Position numbers and translations under genes: made by a program. Below the pieces are notes generated by a model that did not search any database, was not told where the DNA came from, and saw only the letters and a list, made by a program, of their open reading frames with translations. From Ascaphus truei (taxonomy: Eukaryota > Chordata > Amphibia > Anura > Ascaphidae), in the NCBI GenBank assembly GCA_036426205.1, contig CM071574.1, forward strand, positions 13,285,648 through 13,349,647: DNA of 64,000 nt, in the 5' to 3' direction. The number at the start of each line of letters is the position of its first letter. Position 1 is the stretch's first letter. This document shows positions 49,380 to 61,940 of the stretch, piece by piece.

Positions 49380-52300
49380 GTTCTCATCTAGGTATGTCAG
49401 CGGTTTGTTCAGGTTCTGTAAGACTGTTTTTTATATTATTTTTCGTATGTTTATTTATTTATTTTTTAATACAGATTTTATATGCAGTAATCGGTGTGCA
49501 GACTCTTTCTTGAGGGCTTTTTTACTTCCCCCGTCCTTCTATATCATTATTGTCTTACAGTCTTTTTGTTTGTTGGGACCATGTGAGTTTTTGCACCTGA
49601 AACGACAATATTTTAATTTGATTCTGCTGTGGATTCTGATGGAGTGCACTGCCACCTGTACCTTAGAAACATTTTATTTTTACCTATTACGACGCCTGGC
49701 ACCTGGAAATAGTAAATATTTTTGTACAAAATGTATATATGGTATACTTCACATTTCTATCTTTATTAACTTATCTCCACTATATATGCTATTTACCTGC
49801 TAGATGGGATCAGCACTGCAGAGATGAAACATTGGCGATTCTTTATCTTAAAAAGTATTTCTACTGATAAAGGCATAACATAGGTTAAAGCCAAACTGCC
49901 ATACCCAGTGCAAATGCTGTCGAAGGCGTTACATGGTTTATTGCTTTCACTTTATTTTAGCTTCAACATGTGTTTGTAAGTGGAACTGTACCTTTACCTT
50001 TTGCTACCTTTAAGTAAACATGCTGTAGATGTTTCTTCTTATCTGGAATAACAAATAATGACACATTGATGCTTGTAAAGGCATTGTTAATTTCTTCCAA
50101 TTGACTGTTCTTGGGCTAGTTGCAGTAATGTGATAATTACGTTCACTTATTTTGAAATGTTTGTTTTATTTTGTTTACTTTTCTGCCCACTGAAAGTTGA
50201 AGTGTGACTGACATAATAAAAAGTTAATGTATGATTTTATTTACCCTGGAATAATTACCCTCTTAAAGCAGCTGTTCAAGATTGTCAGTGACATCTGATG
50301 GTCTCCTGAAAATAAAGAAGATGCAGTGTATAATGGTATTGGGTATCTCTATATTCCCAGCGCCAAAAAAAAATCACTCGAGGCAATATACCTTACTTAA
50401 TGGCACACAGGTTCTAGATCCCTATTCCCTGTTGTACAAATATCCACAAAAAAAGAGGCCCACGCATAATTAGGGTCATGCTTTATAAATGTATACTATA
50501 ATACCATAATTTTCTTAAATTAACAACACAAATACCAGCCAACCCTTAAACATTTCTCAACGGTTTTAAAAACTGAATGTGGCGTATTTTTAAAGGGCCA
50601 GTACGCGGCCACTTTCCATCCTGTCATGCCCCAACAGCAGAATGGGGCATGGTGTTCGGGTTCTTCCAACATGCCAATTCCTATGCTGCCACGCTCGCCA
50701 ACAACAGAATGCTGTGGGTTTTAGAAAGCTAGCCGCACAGTTGCTCCCAATTCAGGAACCCACCCCCCATGCTCCACCCACAGCGGCAGTTTTATCTTGC
50801 ACAATTTACTGCAGTTATTTGGTCCAGCCGCACAGTTGGTCCCATAATTTGACCAATTACATGGGCAAGTGGCGGCTTGCCAATGGGATACTGCTCCAAG
50901 CTGGCCTGGATGAACCGCTGCTGTGACAAATAAGTTTAAAATGTCCCCACTTCTTATTTTTATTTTCAAGGACACTTCCTTGCTCCATCACTATATTTCA
51001 CCAATTGTTTTTCAGGACAGTTCTAGTTATATTACACTGTGTTTTTTTCTTGCTACTGTACCAAGTTTGCATACAGATATGCGGTATAATATATAGTTTG
51101 GATTTACTGGTTGTTTTCAGGTTGGAGAGCACTCATGGAACATAACGTCTGGAAAGCCTGGGTGCACTGTGAGTAAGAGGTACAGAGAACAATATGACCA
51201 GCACTCATAGATCTTGCCAAAGAAGAAAGAGATTTAAATAATTTTTAGAATTCTATTTTACATCATGTCCTGCAACAGTATGCAAAAATGCTCTCATTCA
51301 CATATAACTCCACACTAATGTTTTTTCAGCCTTCTCCTCAGTTGTCGTTTTCGTACACATCCAATCCACAAGTCTATCTGTTCTTCTGTCAGTACTCTAA
51401 CCATGAAATCTGCAACTGCCCAGAACAATAGCCATTCTTGTCTTTGCTTTTGCCAGTTCCTTCCCTATCTTTTTTGTAAATCTTGTAATAAATGACCATA
51501 TGCTTTCAGCAAATTAGTGAGTGAGCCAAGAGAATAGAGCCAGAAGCTGAAGCCTGCTAAATTTACTTTATTTATATGACAGGGCATAGTCTTTTGTTTT
51601 GTTCTATGATGATAACTAAGTGTTAGAATCACAGAAAGTATAACAGAGGATTTTACTTGATTTGTAGCTAGGAGCTTATGGGTCAGAAGAGCTGGCAAGT
51701 TTATACACTTTTTTTTATACGATTCCAACAATTTACAGGCAATTGTCTCACTTTGTCTAATATAATGTAATTTGAAATCAACACAAATGTTGGCTTGAAT
51801 AAGATGGCAATACATTGTGGACAAAGAAGAATAGTTGAATACATTTTATTTTTTATTTTAAAGTCATTTGCACAAAAGCTGTGTATCTCCGGCCTTACTT
51901 ATTCATATTTTTAAAAACACACTGTGCATTATAAAACTTGTGTCTTTTAATGTATCATAACACAGTCAAATGTTGCACCTTGAGAAGTCATGCAGAAAAG
52001 AAATACATTTGAAGAATATCCATTTCTATGAATTTATGGGGACACGTGCTTAATGTTTTATAAACTATAGCAATCCAAAGTAAAGCACACCAAACAATAA
52101 AGATGAACATATTAACAATGTTAGATCAGACCTGTGGAATTTATTATTTTCTGAACAATAAAGCCGCGTTTTGCTACGGCAGTGTCAGGTCAGCAAATTG
52201 TGCACATGGTTTTCACACAAATTATAGCTGCTCTCTCTGAGAAATTAGCATGTGATCAGTTACTGTATGTGGAAAAGAGCTTCCATGACTTTGTTTGATT

Positions 52301-55300
52301 TTGAGATGCATCTGCTGGCATATTTACACTGCCTCACTGGCAGGCCATACTGATGTGTAAGTCCCATTTCCCCTTAAATCAGGTAGAAGAAACATGTGCC
52401 TGTAAGAAAAATGGATTCAGTACTTTTAGTTTTTATTGGGCCACATTATCTTTAACTCTGGCCCTTGGGGTTCTTCATTGTTAAAATGCAAGACAAACAC
52501 CCTACTCTTGTCAGAAATATGGAATGTCACCAGGACCATTTATGATATTGTTTGCAAATGTAACATTGGACAATAAATCGAACTAAATGTGAAACGACAT
52601 TTTACCTAATTATTCCTATTTTAAGTTCAACAATTACCTTAATCATGGAGCTATGTTGTAGCGTTTGGCTGTCATTTTTAATCAGGTTGTTTTAGGTAAT
52701 TTTTGTTATGCCCCTCATTACTGAATTGTTTATCAATAGGTGCACCAAGTGTCACTAGCTTTTCTCATCAAACCAGGTCTGACAAAGAGCTGCAGTGCAT
52801 GGGAAAAAGGCAGCTAGGTGAAACTAATGCCATAGATGTTTGATTCATTAGGAGCTTATTGTTAACAGGGATGTCTGATTGTAAAGGCTCAGTGAAGCAA
52901 AAGAGTGCAGAGTAATCAGTCGGATTTATAGTTTGCAGAGCTCAAAAAAAAATCAACATAAACCTTTGGATATAGCAGAAACAGTAAAATGCCCTTTGGG
53001 CTGCCCTAACCTGAGACCAGCCAAATAAGGTCATGAATACATGAAGGTTTACTGTTAGGTGATGGAAGATAGAGCAGGATTATAGCCATATGGCATGGTC
53101 TATCATACCTTCTGATTTAAGATAACAAAGCCAAGCTTTGTGCTTAGCGTTTTTTGACTGACTTCATCAATTTTATTTTATGTTGGTCACCTCTGGTAAC
53201 CGGAATAAATGGCCTAGGGTTGATAACACATGCCTGCTTTTATGTATTGAGATGCCTTGAAGCCAGTGTTGTCCTGTAACATTTTCAAAGAATTAGTAGC
53301 CTGCTCTTCTATCACCCTTCCCCCAGCAACTGTCAGTCTCCCCATTCCTACCCCCCCTCCTCTTGTTTTCAGTTTGTACCTTGCAAATGAGAGGCAGCCT
53401 TATTCAGAACCAGATGTAGGGCTCCTACAGAATGAGCGTAAGCTGTTGTACTTTAAGCCTAATGGGAAGTTTTATATGCAAGGGCCTTGAACTGATTAGT
53501 ATAATTCCCTCTTTAATACAGCTGTCCCTCCAGATTAAGGTAAACCAAATGTTGCAATCAGAGATTAGTGTACCTTGCCAGTTCTTAACATCCCGGGTTG
53601 CTCTGCAAGCATGTCAGACACTAATGCTGTGTATATATATATTTTTTTTTTTACCATTGCCACGCAGTAACTTGAACTTCTGCACCTGTCAAAGCTTTCC
53701 CGTGTAAAAAGGAGCATTATGGGGGAGAAACATTTTGGTACCTGTACACCTGTTTGCTTTTGTCACAGTTAACATTTTCTTTTTGCTTGCCAAGATTGCC
53801 AGGTGGTTTAATCCCTTCTTCAGCTGGTACTGTAAAGAAAGACTTGATATGCTGCATTCCAATTCTATCTCCCATAAACTTGCTTACAGTGCATCCCGTC
53901 TACTCACCTAAATTACCATGTTTATGGACTTATGGGAGATAAGTTTGGAGGCTCCCAAGATGTTGTTATAATCGGCACCTAGTCCTGCTGTGTTCTGATC
54001 AGTTAGCTGTGTCTTTCTCACAAGGTGGGTCACACAGTTGTCTTATTACATTTGGCAGGAAATCCTTTCCAGAGCAACACAGATGTCAAAAAGGACAATG
54101 CCTTCGCTGTCACAGAAAACATTTTATTTTCACAGGGGATTATAAACGCACATTCATACCATACCCATAACTAAAACCCCAAGACAGGGCTGCAGCAGAG
54201 CTTTGTATAATTCTGCTGATTTTTCCATACCTTTTGACTGATGTATTCAGGAATAGGATTCCAATCAATCTGATTTAATAATATAAAAATATAGGAGACA
54301 TCGATACGCAGATTATTATCTACGTTTGCAATATTGGAGAGCGATATGGATTTAATACCTTTTCTGGATGTTTAACAACAATTGCACCTACAAAAAATAA
54401 AGAGTATACAGTGAAATAATATTAACGTGTACAGCCCCCCGGAACAATGTGCAACGCATCGCAGCATGCTTTAAACACCCATACACAAATTTGTTCTTTT
54501 GATTCTTTCATTGCTCCCAAAAGCAACACTCAATGCATCGTTCAGCAGGAGAGAGATTACATTTAAGTAGTGCAGCTCTGAAAGGTGGATAAGGATTACC
54601 TGCCATTCAGAAAGCATTATGTTTGGGTGCTGTCATTTAAAATAGATACATATCTGATCAACAAAAAATTAAGAGCGAAAATTAACAGTGGCCGTTAATC
54701 GTTCCACAGCAATAGCAAAGGAAACATTCGCTTAAATAGTGCATGGTGCCAGTGCATTGTAGCTTAATAACTGATTTGTAAAAAAAAGGGAAAAAAAACT
54801 CATATCTTTGGAATTATGACTTGCAGCCTACTAAATATGCTAATGCCACTGCTAAGCAGGGATAAAGTTCTCGCCATACTACCCAACAGTTGCGTGGGAT
54901 ATGCTGCCAAGTTATTGTTAATTGTAAAGCACTAGCAGTATTTTGCAATTCATCTTAATTGTCATACTCACTTCAGGTTTTGTGATAAGGCTCCATGTTC
55001 TGTTTAAGTGACAGCGTTGACAAAGGGGAAGGGTGTGGGCATGATCTTGTGGTTCTAGAAGGGCTGTGCGTACTGACCTGTCATAGGTTGATATGGACAG
55101 TCTGCAAGGGGATTTCAGTTGTCACGGTGTCCCCAGGCAGTTGAATAGAGTGACTGTCTGTCCTGCTTTTTCCTGTTAGGATCCTGACACGTGGAACACT
55201 GATGAACTCAGCATAAGGTTGAATAGGAGCTTTTTGGCAGCTGAGACACAAGGGCTAAGCTGCAGGTCAGAGATAACACCAGTGCAGATCTCCTCCTGCA

Positions 55301-55670
55301 CACAGTTAGTAGCATTCTTCTCTCTGAGTGCAGGAAACAGCTCATGTTAAATACATTCACTTCATAGTTTTCCTTTCTTCGAAAATGGTGCTTGACAGAT
55401 TCAACTTTTCATCTCCCACATTTTTTTCACCACCTCAGCTTTGTACCTCAGAAATACCCTTCAGGAAGCACAAGTTAATCTTGGTGAGGAAACGATAAGG
55501 TGATATTTGATTTTCAGGGAAAAGAAAAAGGATGTAAATACCTTGAAAACGTCACATAAACTTTCAGGCCTTTTCTTTCAAGAAATGCCCATTGTTTTTC
55601 TTGTGAACCGTGCCCCCTGCTTTGTAAAAGGGAGGAAAGCACAAATATTTCATACCGTACATAGTAACAT
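49380..55670. other. Intergenic, mostly unique; nothing recognised
   Basis: Long AT-rich stretch of the upstream flank. The short match to 8768-8815 at 49808-49840 is the only repeat I recognise. Open frames here (for example about 160 codons at 49330-49803) have no family features. Confidence 0.4.
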
Positions 55671-55671
55671 T

Positions 55672-55760
55672 TTATTTTGTATAGAGCTGATGATGGGTGC
55701 AGCACTATACATAAAATGTATCTCTGCCCAAGTTCTCCCATTTCAGACATAGGCCCTCGA
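55672..55760 (-). repeat. SINE tail fragment
   Basis: The segment TATAGAGCTGATGATGGG with GCACTATACATAAAAT parallels 34680-34720 (TATAGAGCTGACGATG with GCACTCTACATAAAAT). It is the 3' end of the minus-strand CORE-SINE family. Confidence 0.5.
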
Positions 55761-55835
55761 AGTGAGTGGGTCTTTCCCTGTCATACCGCTGGGTCGGTGT
55801 TATCGCATTTTGTAGAACAATCGCCATAGTCAGGA

Positions 55836-55905
55836 CATTCTTGAAAACGAGAGGTAACTCTCAATGTATTTCTTCCTGGTAAAATATTTTATAAATAAAA
55901 TAGTC
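55836..55905 (+). repeat. LINE-like 3' tail
   Basis: CTTGAAAACGAGAGGTAACT, CTCAATGTATTTCTTCCTGG and a TTATAAATAAAATAG end, the same family as 38225 and 46925. Confidence 0.6.
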
Positions 55906-56426
55906 TACAACCAGAGACAACCCATTCATTAGAATGGGTCTTGATTTAGTTGTGCTGTTGGGAAGTTAGAGGAACCCATTTTCCCTGTGGATCCATATTT
56001 ATTGCAAAATGGTGTAAATGGGAATTCCTGAAAATATAATCATATAATAATATAACAATAAAACAAATGATAGCACTTTCTATAAGTAGATTTTTTTGCA
56101 TATATAACACCAATATAGTGCAACTGCTATCTAACCCTAGCTCGGTGATGGGGGCGGTTACAGTGTGATGTAAATTTCAGTGCAAACACTTTATTCATAA
56201 TTTTCTATGGGGAAATTGCCACCTTTCACATGAAAGGAGACAAGGAAATGTGGTATGAAAGTCCTTGGGGTGTTGACTGGCTTTAACTGACCCTCAACAT
56301 CAATAAAATCGCGGAGGGGTATCATATCTTCCTCACCCTCTTGTTGTTACACCTGTGAATGACGACATATTACATCTCACGTTTAATTAATAGAAATAGT
56401 TGTACGTTTAGCCTTATTGGCTACAT

Positions 56427-56996
56427 CAGGAGCGCGCAAACTTTTTTTGCTGCGCCCCCTCTGCCTGTTCTGCTCCGGTGGTGCGTCCCCCCCTTACGTC
56501 ACGTGACCCGCGACGTCATTTGACTCATGTGACTTCACGTCACGTGACCACGCGGCATCATTTGATGCCACGTTGCCATGGACACGAGTCCTGACACCGC
56601 CAGAGTGAAGGTAAGTTTAGAGTTGCAGGGGCCTCACGCGATCCCCCGGAATGTAATTAAAATGCCTGGGGGGAAGAGTGCAGGGCCCATGCAATGCTAA
56701 ACTTACCTTCACTCTGGCGGTGTCAGGACTCGTGTTCATGGCAATGCGGCATCAAATGACGCCGCGTGGTCATGTGACGTGACGTCACACGCATCAAATG
56801 ATATTGCGGGTCACATGACGTGACATAAGGCAGGGGGTGCTCCACCCGAGCAGAACAGGCAGAGGGGGCACAGCAAAAAAAGTTTACAGTTGCAGGGGCC
56901 TCACGCGATCCCTGGCATTTGAATAAAATGCCTTGGGGGAAGAGTGCGGGGCTCCTGCAATGAAATATCTTGCGCCCCCCACTTTGCGCACCGCTG
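56427..56996. mobile_element. hAT MITE (CAGGAGCGCGCAAACT), compound copy, perfect 8-bp duplication
   Basis: Left end CAGGAGCGCGCAAACT; inverse of right end CAGCGGTGCGCAAAGT. Perfect flanks GGCTACAT (56419-56426, 56997-57004) with central TA. Related to 43938-44297 but 570 bp, because most of the element is present a second time in inverted orientation inside it. CTGACACCGCCAGAGTGAAG near 56590 is mirrored by CTTCACTCTGGCGGTGTCAG near 56710, and AACAGGCAGAGGGGGC is the inverse of the left sub-terminal block. Confidence 0.92.
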
Positions 56997-57004
56997 GGCT
57001 ACAT

Positions 57005-57931
57005 AATGAAATGCAGTCACCAGGAATAGCATCATGGATTGAAACAGCTTGAATAATTCCTGTAAAACTGTAGTCCTCATATGCATCTTCAGCCTTGAAA
57101 AATTCTGTTCACATGAAAGAAAGTTTATTAACCATTAAAGTGACATTTGTACGGGTGGATATAGATATGTTTCACATATCTCTGCAACCTCTTTGGGCTT
57201 TATGTATCAAAGGCAAAATGTTGGGCCAAAGTAATTATTTTTTCATAACTCGCGCTGCAATACACCTGCGTCAGTCAGCGATTATGTGTTAATCTTAGGC
57301 CTGTATTACACAATGTGCTGCTTGCGTTACTTTTTTTGACGGTTTTCTGTGTTGGTTTTCACCTTAAAGGTAAGTCTTGTTATTTGGTGCAGAAAACTAG
57401 AGCAGTGTCCGCTAAATTCTGCAACAGTAGAAATACACCATAAATATGTCACGTTGCAAACAAACAAAAATACATATTCTTTGGCCGAACTACATCGTGC
57501 CCACGTAGCTCGCGATACTATACACAGAGCCTATATTTGTTTCCAATACATTGATAGCATTTGCAACGGAATGGTAAAATAATACATGAACGTGTGTAAG
57601 GGTAAAAGGTGACATCAATACCGGCTTCTCCTTATCTTGAGTTCGATAATCTTTCAACCAGGTTTTTTGTTGTATTTTCACATGTAAATCAAAAAGGCTT
57701 CTGCTGAACTCCTCCACCCACAAAGTAATGAACTTTTTCACTCTCTTTTTAAATTCACGCTTCCCTTTTGATTGCTATATGTTAAAGAAAGCACATGGGT
57801 ATGTCCGATGTCCCCTCACTCTTCCTACACTCACTGTATTCATAGCAAGTCAGAAAGTACTAAAGTTGCAAAGAATTGTTGGTTTTAAAAATATAAAAAT
57901 GCTTACATCATTTATCTTTACCAGAATACTC
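57005..57931. other. Intergenic, nothing recognised
   Basis: AT-rich sequence with no gene or clear repeat. Confidence 0.4.
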
Positions 57932-58803
57932 CCATTTGGTCGTGTGCCTGTTTCATTGTCTCTTACTTCTCTGACATGTGGGTGTGTGCGCTTGTGTCAT
58001 TGTCTCTGTCTTCTCTCTGACATTTGGTTGTGTGTGTTTGTGTCATTATCTCGGTCTTCTCTGTGACATTTGGTTGTGTGTGCTTGTGTCATTGTCTCTG
58101 TCTTCTCTGACATTTGGTTGTGTGTGCTTGTGTCATTGTCTCTTACTTCTCTGACATTTGGCTGTGTGCGCTTGTGTCATTGTCTCTGCCTTCTCTGACA
58201 TTGGGTTGTGTGCGCTTGTGTCATTGTCTCTGTCTTCTCTGTGACATTTGGCTGTGTGTGCTTGTGTCATTGTATCGGGTTTCTCTCTGACATTTGGCTG
58301 TGTGCGCTTGTGTCATTGTCTCAGGTTTCTCTCTGACATTTGGCTATGTGTGCTTGTGTCATTGTCTCAGTCTTCTCTCTGACATTGGGTTGTGTGCGCT
58401 TGTGTCATTGTCTCTGCCTTCTCTCTGACATTTGGCTGTGTGCGCTTGTGTCATTGTCTCTGTCTTCTCTCTGACATTTGGCTTTGTGCGCTTGTGTCAT
58501 TGTCTCTGCCTTCTCTTTGACATTTGGTTGTGTGCGCTTGTGTCATTGTCTCTGCCTTCTCTATGACATTTGGTTGTGTGTGCTTGTGTCATTGTCTCAT
58601 CTTCTCTCTGACATTGGGTTGTGTGTGCTTGTGTCATTGTCTCTGCCTTCTCTGACATTTTTATTTGTATGCGCTTGTGTCATTGTCTCGGTCTTCTCTC
58701 TGACATTTGGTTGTGTGCGCTTGTGTCATTGTCTCAGCCTTGTCTCTGACATTTGGTTGTGTGCGCTTGTGTCATTGTCTCTGCCTTCTCTGACATTTGG
58801 TTG
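57932..58803. repeat. Minisatellite, about 19 copies of a unit of about 46 bp
   Basis: Unit landmarks are TGACATTTGG, TGTGTGCGCTTGTGTCATTG and TCTC-T/C-CTTCTC, repeated head to tail with small length changes (CTCTCT against CTCT) and point differences such as GGTTGTG/GGCTGTG. Units are not multiples of three, so the hydrophobic Cys/Leu/Val open frames across it rotate and are not a protein. The first unit is the most diverged. Confidence 0.93.
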
Positions 58804-59560
58804 ACTGAATGGTGGAAATTTGAAATAAAGTGTAATAAGTGTAGATCTAGCTCATTCAGGCTCTTGTTCAGAACCACCGCCTCCGCCATCTTTATTGGGT
58901 TCTAGTCCCTGAACCAGGTTATTTTAATTCCAGAATGTAGTTGAATAAAAAGGCGTTTCCATGTAGCATGGTTCCTGTTACTCCCATCTTTAGGCTTCGT
59001 CCATTTATCCTCCATTTGCGTAAATGTGTGTGTGTCCGTGACGTCAACCGCTTGAAGCGGGTGCGTTTCAGGACATGCTAGACGTGCTGTTGGGGGGCGT
59101 GTCTAGGGGCATGTCTGTGATGTCACCGAGCTGGTTCGCCCTCATTGGGCGAACTCATAAAGTTGCCTGTCTGTCGCACGACAAATCAGTTTCAACTGAT
59201 TACTCGCACAACGCGTGCCACCTCCTGCTGTCGCCCGATCAATACCTTAAGGCAATGTGATCGAGCCGCGCGCGGACGCCTCTGTGCGGTCTTCGGCAGC
59301 ATGGACGACGCCTTAGATGTCCCATAGCTGAGCACTTTCCTGCAGATTGGTGGGTGGTTTCAGAACTCATTCTTTTTTTAATTGTTGCACTTAAAAAAAG
59401 TGGACCACACAGTTCTAACAGCGTTATAACATAGAAGTCCGTGGCAGAGCGGTATAGTCCAGAGCAATCTTCATATCACGTTGCAGATTTCAGGGGCTTG
59501 TACATTACCGTTCTTGACCTAAAAATAATTTATGGACATTGCTAGTAAATGTATTTGGTA
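58804..59560. other. Intergenic, nothing recognised
   Basis: Slightly GC-richer DNA around 59030-59320 without a recognisable gene or transposon end. Confidence 0.4.
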
Positions 59561-59564
59561 TTAC

Positions 59565-59913
59565 CCTTGGTAGCTCTTTAAAAAAAAATTGGTTTGAAAC
59601 AGGGGGTCTCAGGAGCCGAACCGCATTCATTTCAGCTTCGGGGACCCCCTGCTTCCTGAGATACCTAAGAAAGGGGTGCCAATAGCAGTTCCAACTGGGT
59701 CATTTGGGGCTAACATAATGGTGGCTTAAATGTCCCGCATCATGGGACACGGGACATTTAAACTGAGCAGAGATACTGGCAGCACCTACAGAGGTAAGTA
59801 TCTCTGGAAGCAGGGGGGTGCCAGTGCTGAAATTAAGGTGGTTCAGTTCCGGAGACCCCCTGCTTCAAACCTATGTAAATTGAACCCATGTAATGCAGCT
59901 TTACAATCAAACG
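59565..59913. mobile_element. Kolobok-like foldback MITE, relative of 33092 element
   Basis: Inverted blocks GTTTGAAACAGGGGGTCTC (left) and GAGACCCCCTGCTTCAAAC (right), and CCCCCTGCTTCCTGAGATAC against GTATCTCTGGAAGCAGGGG. The outer ends (TTGGTAGCTCTTTAA and inverse TTGTAAAGCTGC) are only weakly similar, so the boundaries are approximate. Confidence 0.5.
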
Positions 59914-60143
59914 TTCAAGTAATTAATTTTTTTGTACCACTTTTGTTCCAGTCTGCACCAATTGTCCTTGGCCTGCAGGAGCTACATCCTCACTCCATGA
60001 TCATTTATCTAATCCAAAAATGTCATTTTTAAAGACAGATTTTAAGACAAACTTGGTACCTGATGGTTGTGTTAGTAAAACTGACTTTCGGGACCAACTA
60101 ATGTGTGCCAACTGGACTCATGTAGACAACACAGGGCGATTAA

Positions 60144-60521
60144 AGCAGCAGTCCCCCTAACAAACCACTCCACAAGAACCTTAAATCCTTTGGAGCCCCA
60201 ATGGGCTATTTTCCAGCTCTGGGACTCCCAGGTTCCCGAGATACTTAACCAGGAAGTTATCGTCTCTACTTCCTAGTTTTCAAAAGGGGGATTTGAATGG
60301 CTAGCCAATAGGAAGATACAATTGATGATGCTTCTTATTGGCATAATATTTGGCAGCCATTTTATTTCCCTGCAAGTGAAATGTAAACCTTATAACTTCA
60401 CTGGTAAGTATTTTGAGAACCGGAGGAGCCCTGGAGCTTAAAATAGCACAGTTTAGTTCATGGTTTAAAAGTTGTTGAAAAAAAAATGGGTAAAAAAATA
60501 ATGAGTTGGGGGATTTCTGCT
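60144..60521. mobile_element. TTAA-type MITE (Kolobok-like)
   Basis: TTAA flanks at both ends (60140-60143 and 60522-60525). Left terminus AGCAGCAGTCCCCC; inverse of right AGCAGAAATCCCCC (12 of 14). Interior CCAATAGGAAG and CTTATTGGC are inverse, as in the 33092 element. TTAA duplication is known for Kolobok and piggyBac elements; the ends look more like Kolobok. Length 378 bp. Confidence 0.75.
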
Positions 60522-60672
60522 TTAAGTTATATATTTTTAAACACATTATTTGATCTGTAACTCTTGAGAAAAAGGGAACCATAACAACTGGACAGGATCA
60601 ACCTAGCTTAAGGTTTATTTGGCATTCACCTTGTCTCCTGCAGCCACTAGTTTTCTTTCAATCTATCTAGGC

Positions 60673-60849
60673 CAGGGGTGGGCAACTCTAGTCCTCAAGG
60701 GCCACCACCAGGTCCGGTTTTGAGGGTATCCCTACTTCAGCACAGGTGGCTAAGACCGAGCCACTGATTGAGCCACCAGTGCTGAAGAAGGGATATCCTG
60801 AAAACCTGACCTGTTGGTGGCCATTGAGGACTGGAGTTTCCCACCCCTG
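60673..60849. mobile_element. Palindromic hAT MITE, copy 6 (full length)
   Basis: Begins CAGGGGTGGGCAACTCTAG, ends GGAGTTTCCCACCCCTG. Flanks ATCTAGGC and CTCTAGGC agree at 7 of 8 with central TA. The arms pair through TATCCCTACTTCAGCACAGG and its inverse. Confidence 0.92.
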
Positions 60850-60857
60850 CTCTAGGC

Positions 60858-61640
60858 CCATATGCGTCAGTACAAAGGAATAACTTAGAAATGCAATGTC
60901 CTGGCTAGAAAGTGCATCGTCTATGTGTAACAGGCTTTGTGGTGACTGTGCATGGTAAATGTGCGGCCAGCATGGAGGACCATCCTAAGAGATCATTTTG
61001 CACAATGTTGGATAAATAATTAATCTGAGCTGTATTACAGTATTACATACGAGAGAGTTCCCCATTTTAATGGTACAATTTCTATGTTTGGTTTTCATTG
61101 TCAGTTTCATAGATGGATGCATAGGCTAGGAAAACTAGGAAGGCACAAAGAACACGGATTCCAGGATCTTGTATTTTATTGTAAATAGCAAAAAGGTTTT
61201 AATCCCCTGTCCGATAATCTGTAAAGATCTGTTTCCTTTTTTCCACTACCATAGTATCAGCCTCGCACAGGACAGGAGTCTGCAGAAGAAGACTTCCTGT
61301 TTGTTTTGAGTCACAGTTGGAGTGATAAATACGCTTTGGGTTTTCTCTTTAGAGGGAAAAGAAAACAGCTGCTATCTGCAAAAAGAAAAATGTGCAAATT
61401 CCACAAAAAAAAAGAGGGCCTTTTATTACTAATTCTCAGTGGGAGTAAAAATCAACCAGCAATCCAAACTTTAACAAAGTGCAAAACTCTGAACAGATAC
61501 AATATATTTTTTTTAACTCTGAAACTACTAAAGGTTTTCCCACATATTTTTCAGTTTTAAAGCTAAGATGGAATTAACAATGCATAGAAACGTACTTTAT
61601 GTAATATACTTGACTCATTCTTTGTATTGTATTCAAGATC
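60858..61640. other. Intergenic, nothing recognised
   Basis: AT-rich spacer without recognised features. Confidence 0.4.
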
Positions 61641-61940
61641 CGCCACCCCTATACACTTACATGTGGCAGCCGCCTCCTTGCTGCTGCCCTCCTCCTTCCG
61701 AATCGCAGTCACCAACGTCACGTCACACGGCGTCGCATTGCTCACGTCCACGGCGTCATTTGACGCTGCGATTCGGAAGGCAAACGAGCGAAGCTGCAAG
61801 GAGGCAGTCGCCACATGTAAGTGCCTTCCCATCAGGCCCAATAAGCCTGAGAGCGCAGCAAATGTACATGAGGGCGGACATTTTTGCCGCCCCAAAATGT
61901 TGCCCCCCTAGGCTCGGGCCTAATGCGAAATTCGTCACTG
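61641..61940. mobile_element. Foldback hAT-like MITE, one end intact
   Basis: CACTTACATGTGGCAGCCGC (about 61657) is mirrored by GGCAGTCGCCACATGTAAGT (about 61804), and CTTCCGAATCGCAG by CTGCGATTCGGAAG. The right end is AATTCGTCACTG, so the inverse terminus CAGTGACGAATTTCGC with sub-terminal GGCCCGAGCC is hAT-like. The matching left terminus was not found, so the copy is truncated or the left boundary is wrong. Confidence 0.55.

Noticed and set aside
49330..49803. Open frame of 157 codons
   Set aside because: Low-complexity hydrophobic and Cys-rich translation, next to a foldback repeat, with no start context or family features.
57932..58803. Hydrophobic repeat protein or CRISPR-like array
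   Set aside because: Units of about 46 bp are not a multiple of three, so the peptide rotates through frames. Units are contiguous with no unique spacers, and the genome is vertebrate.
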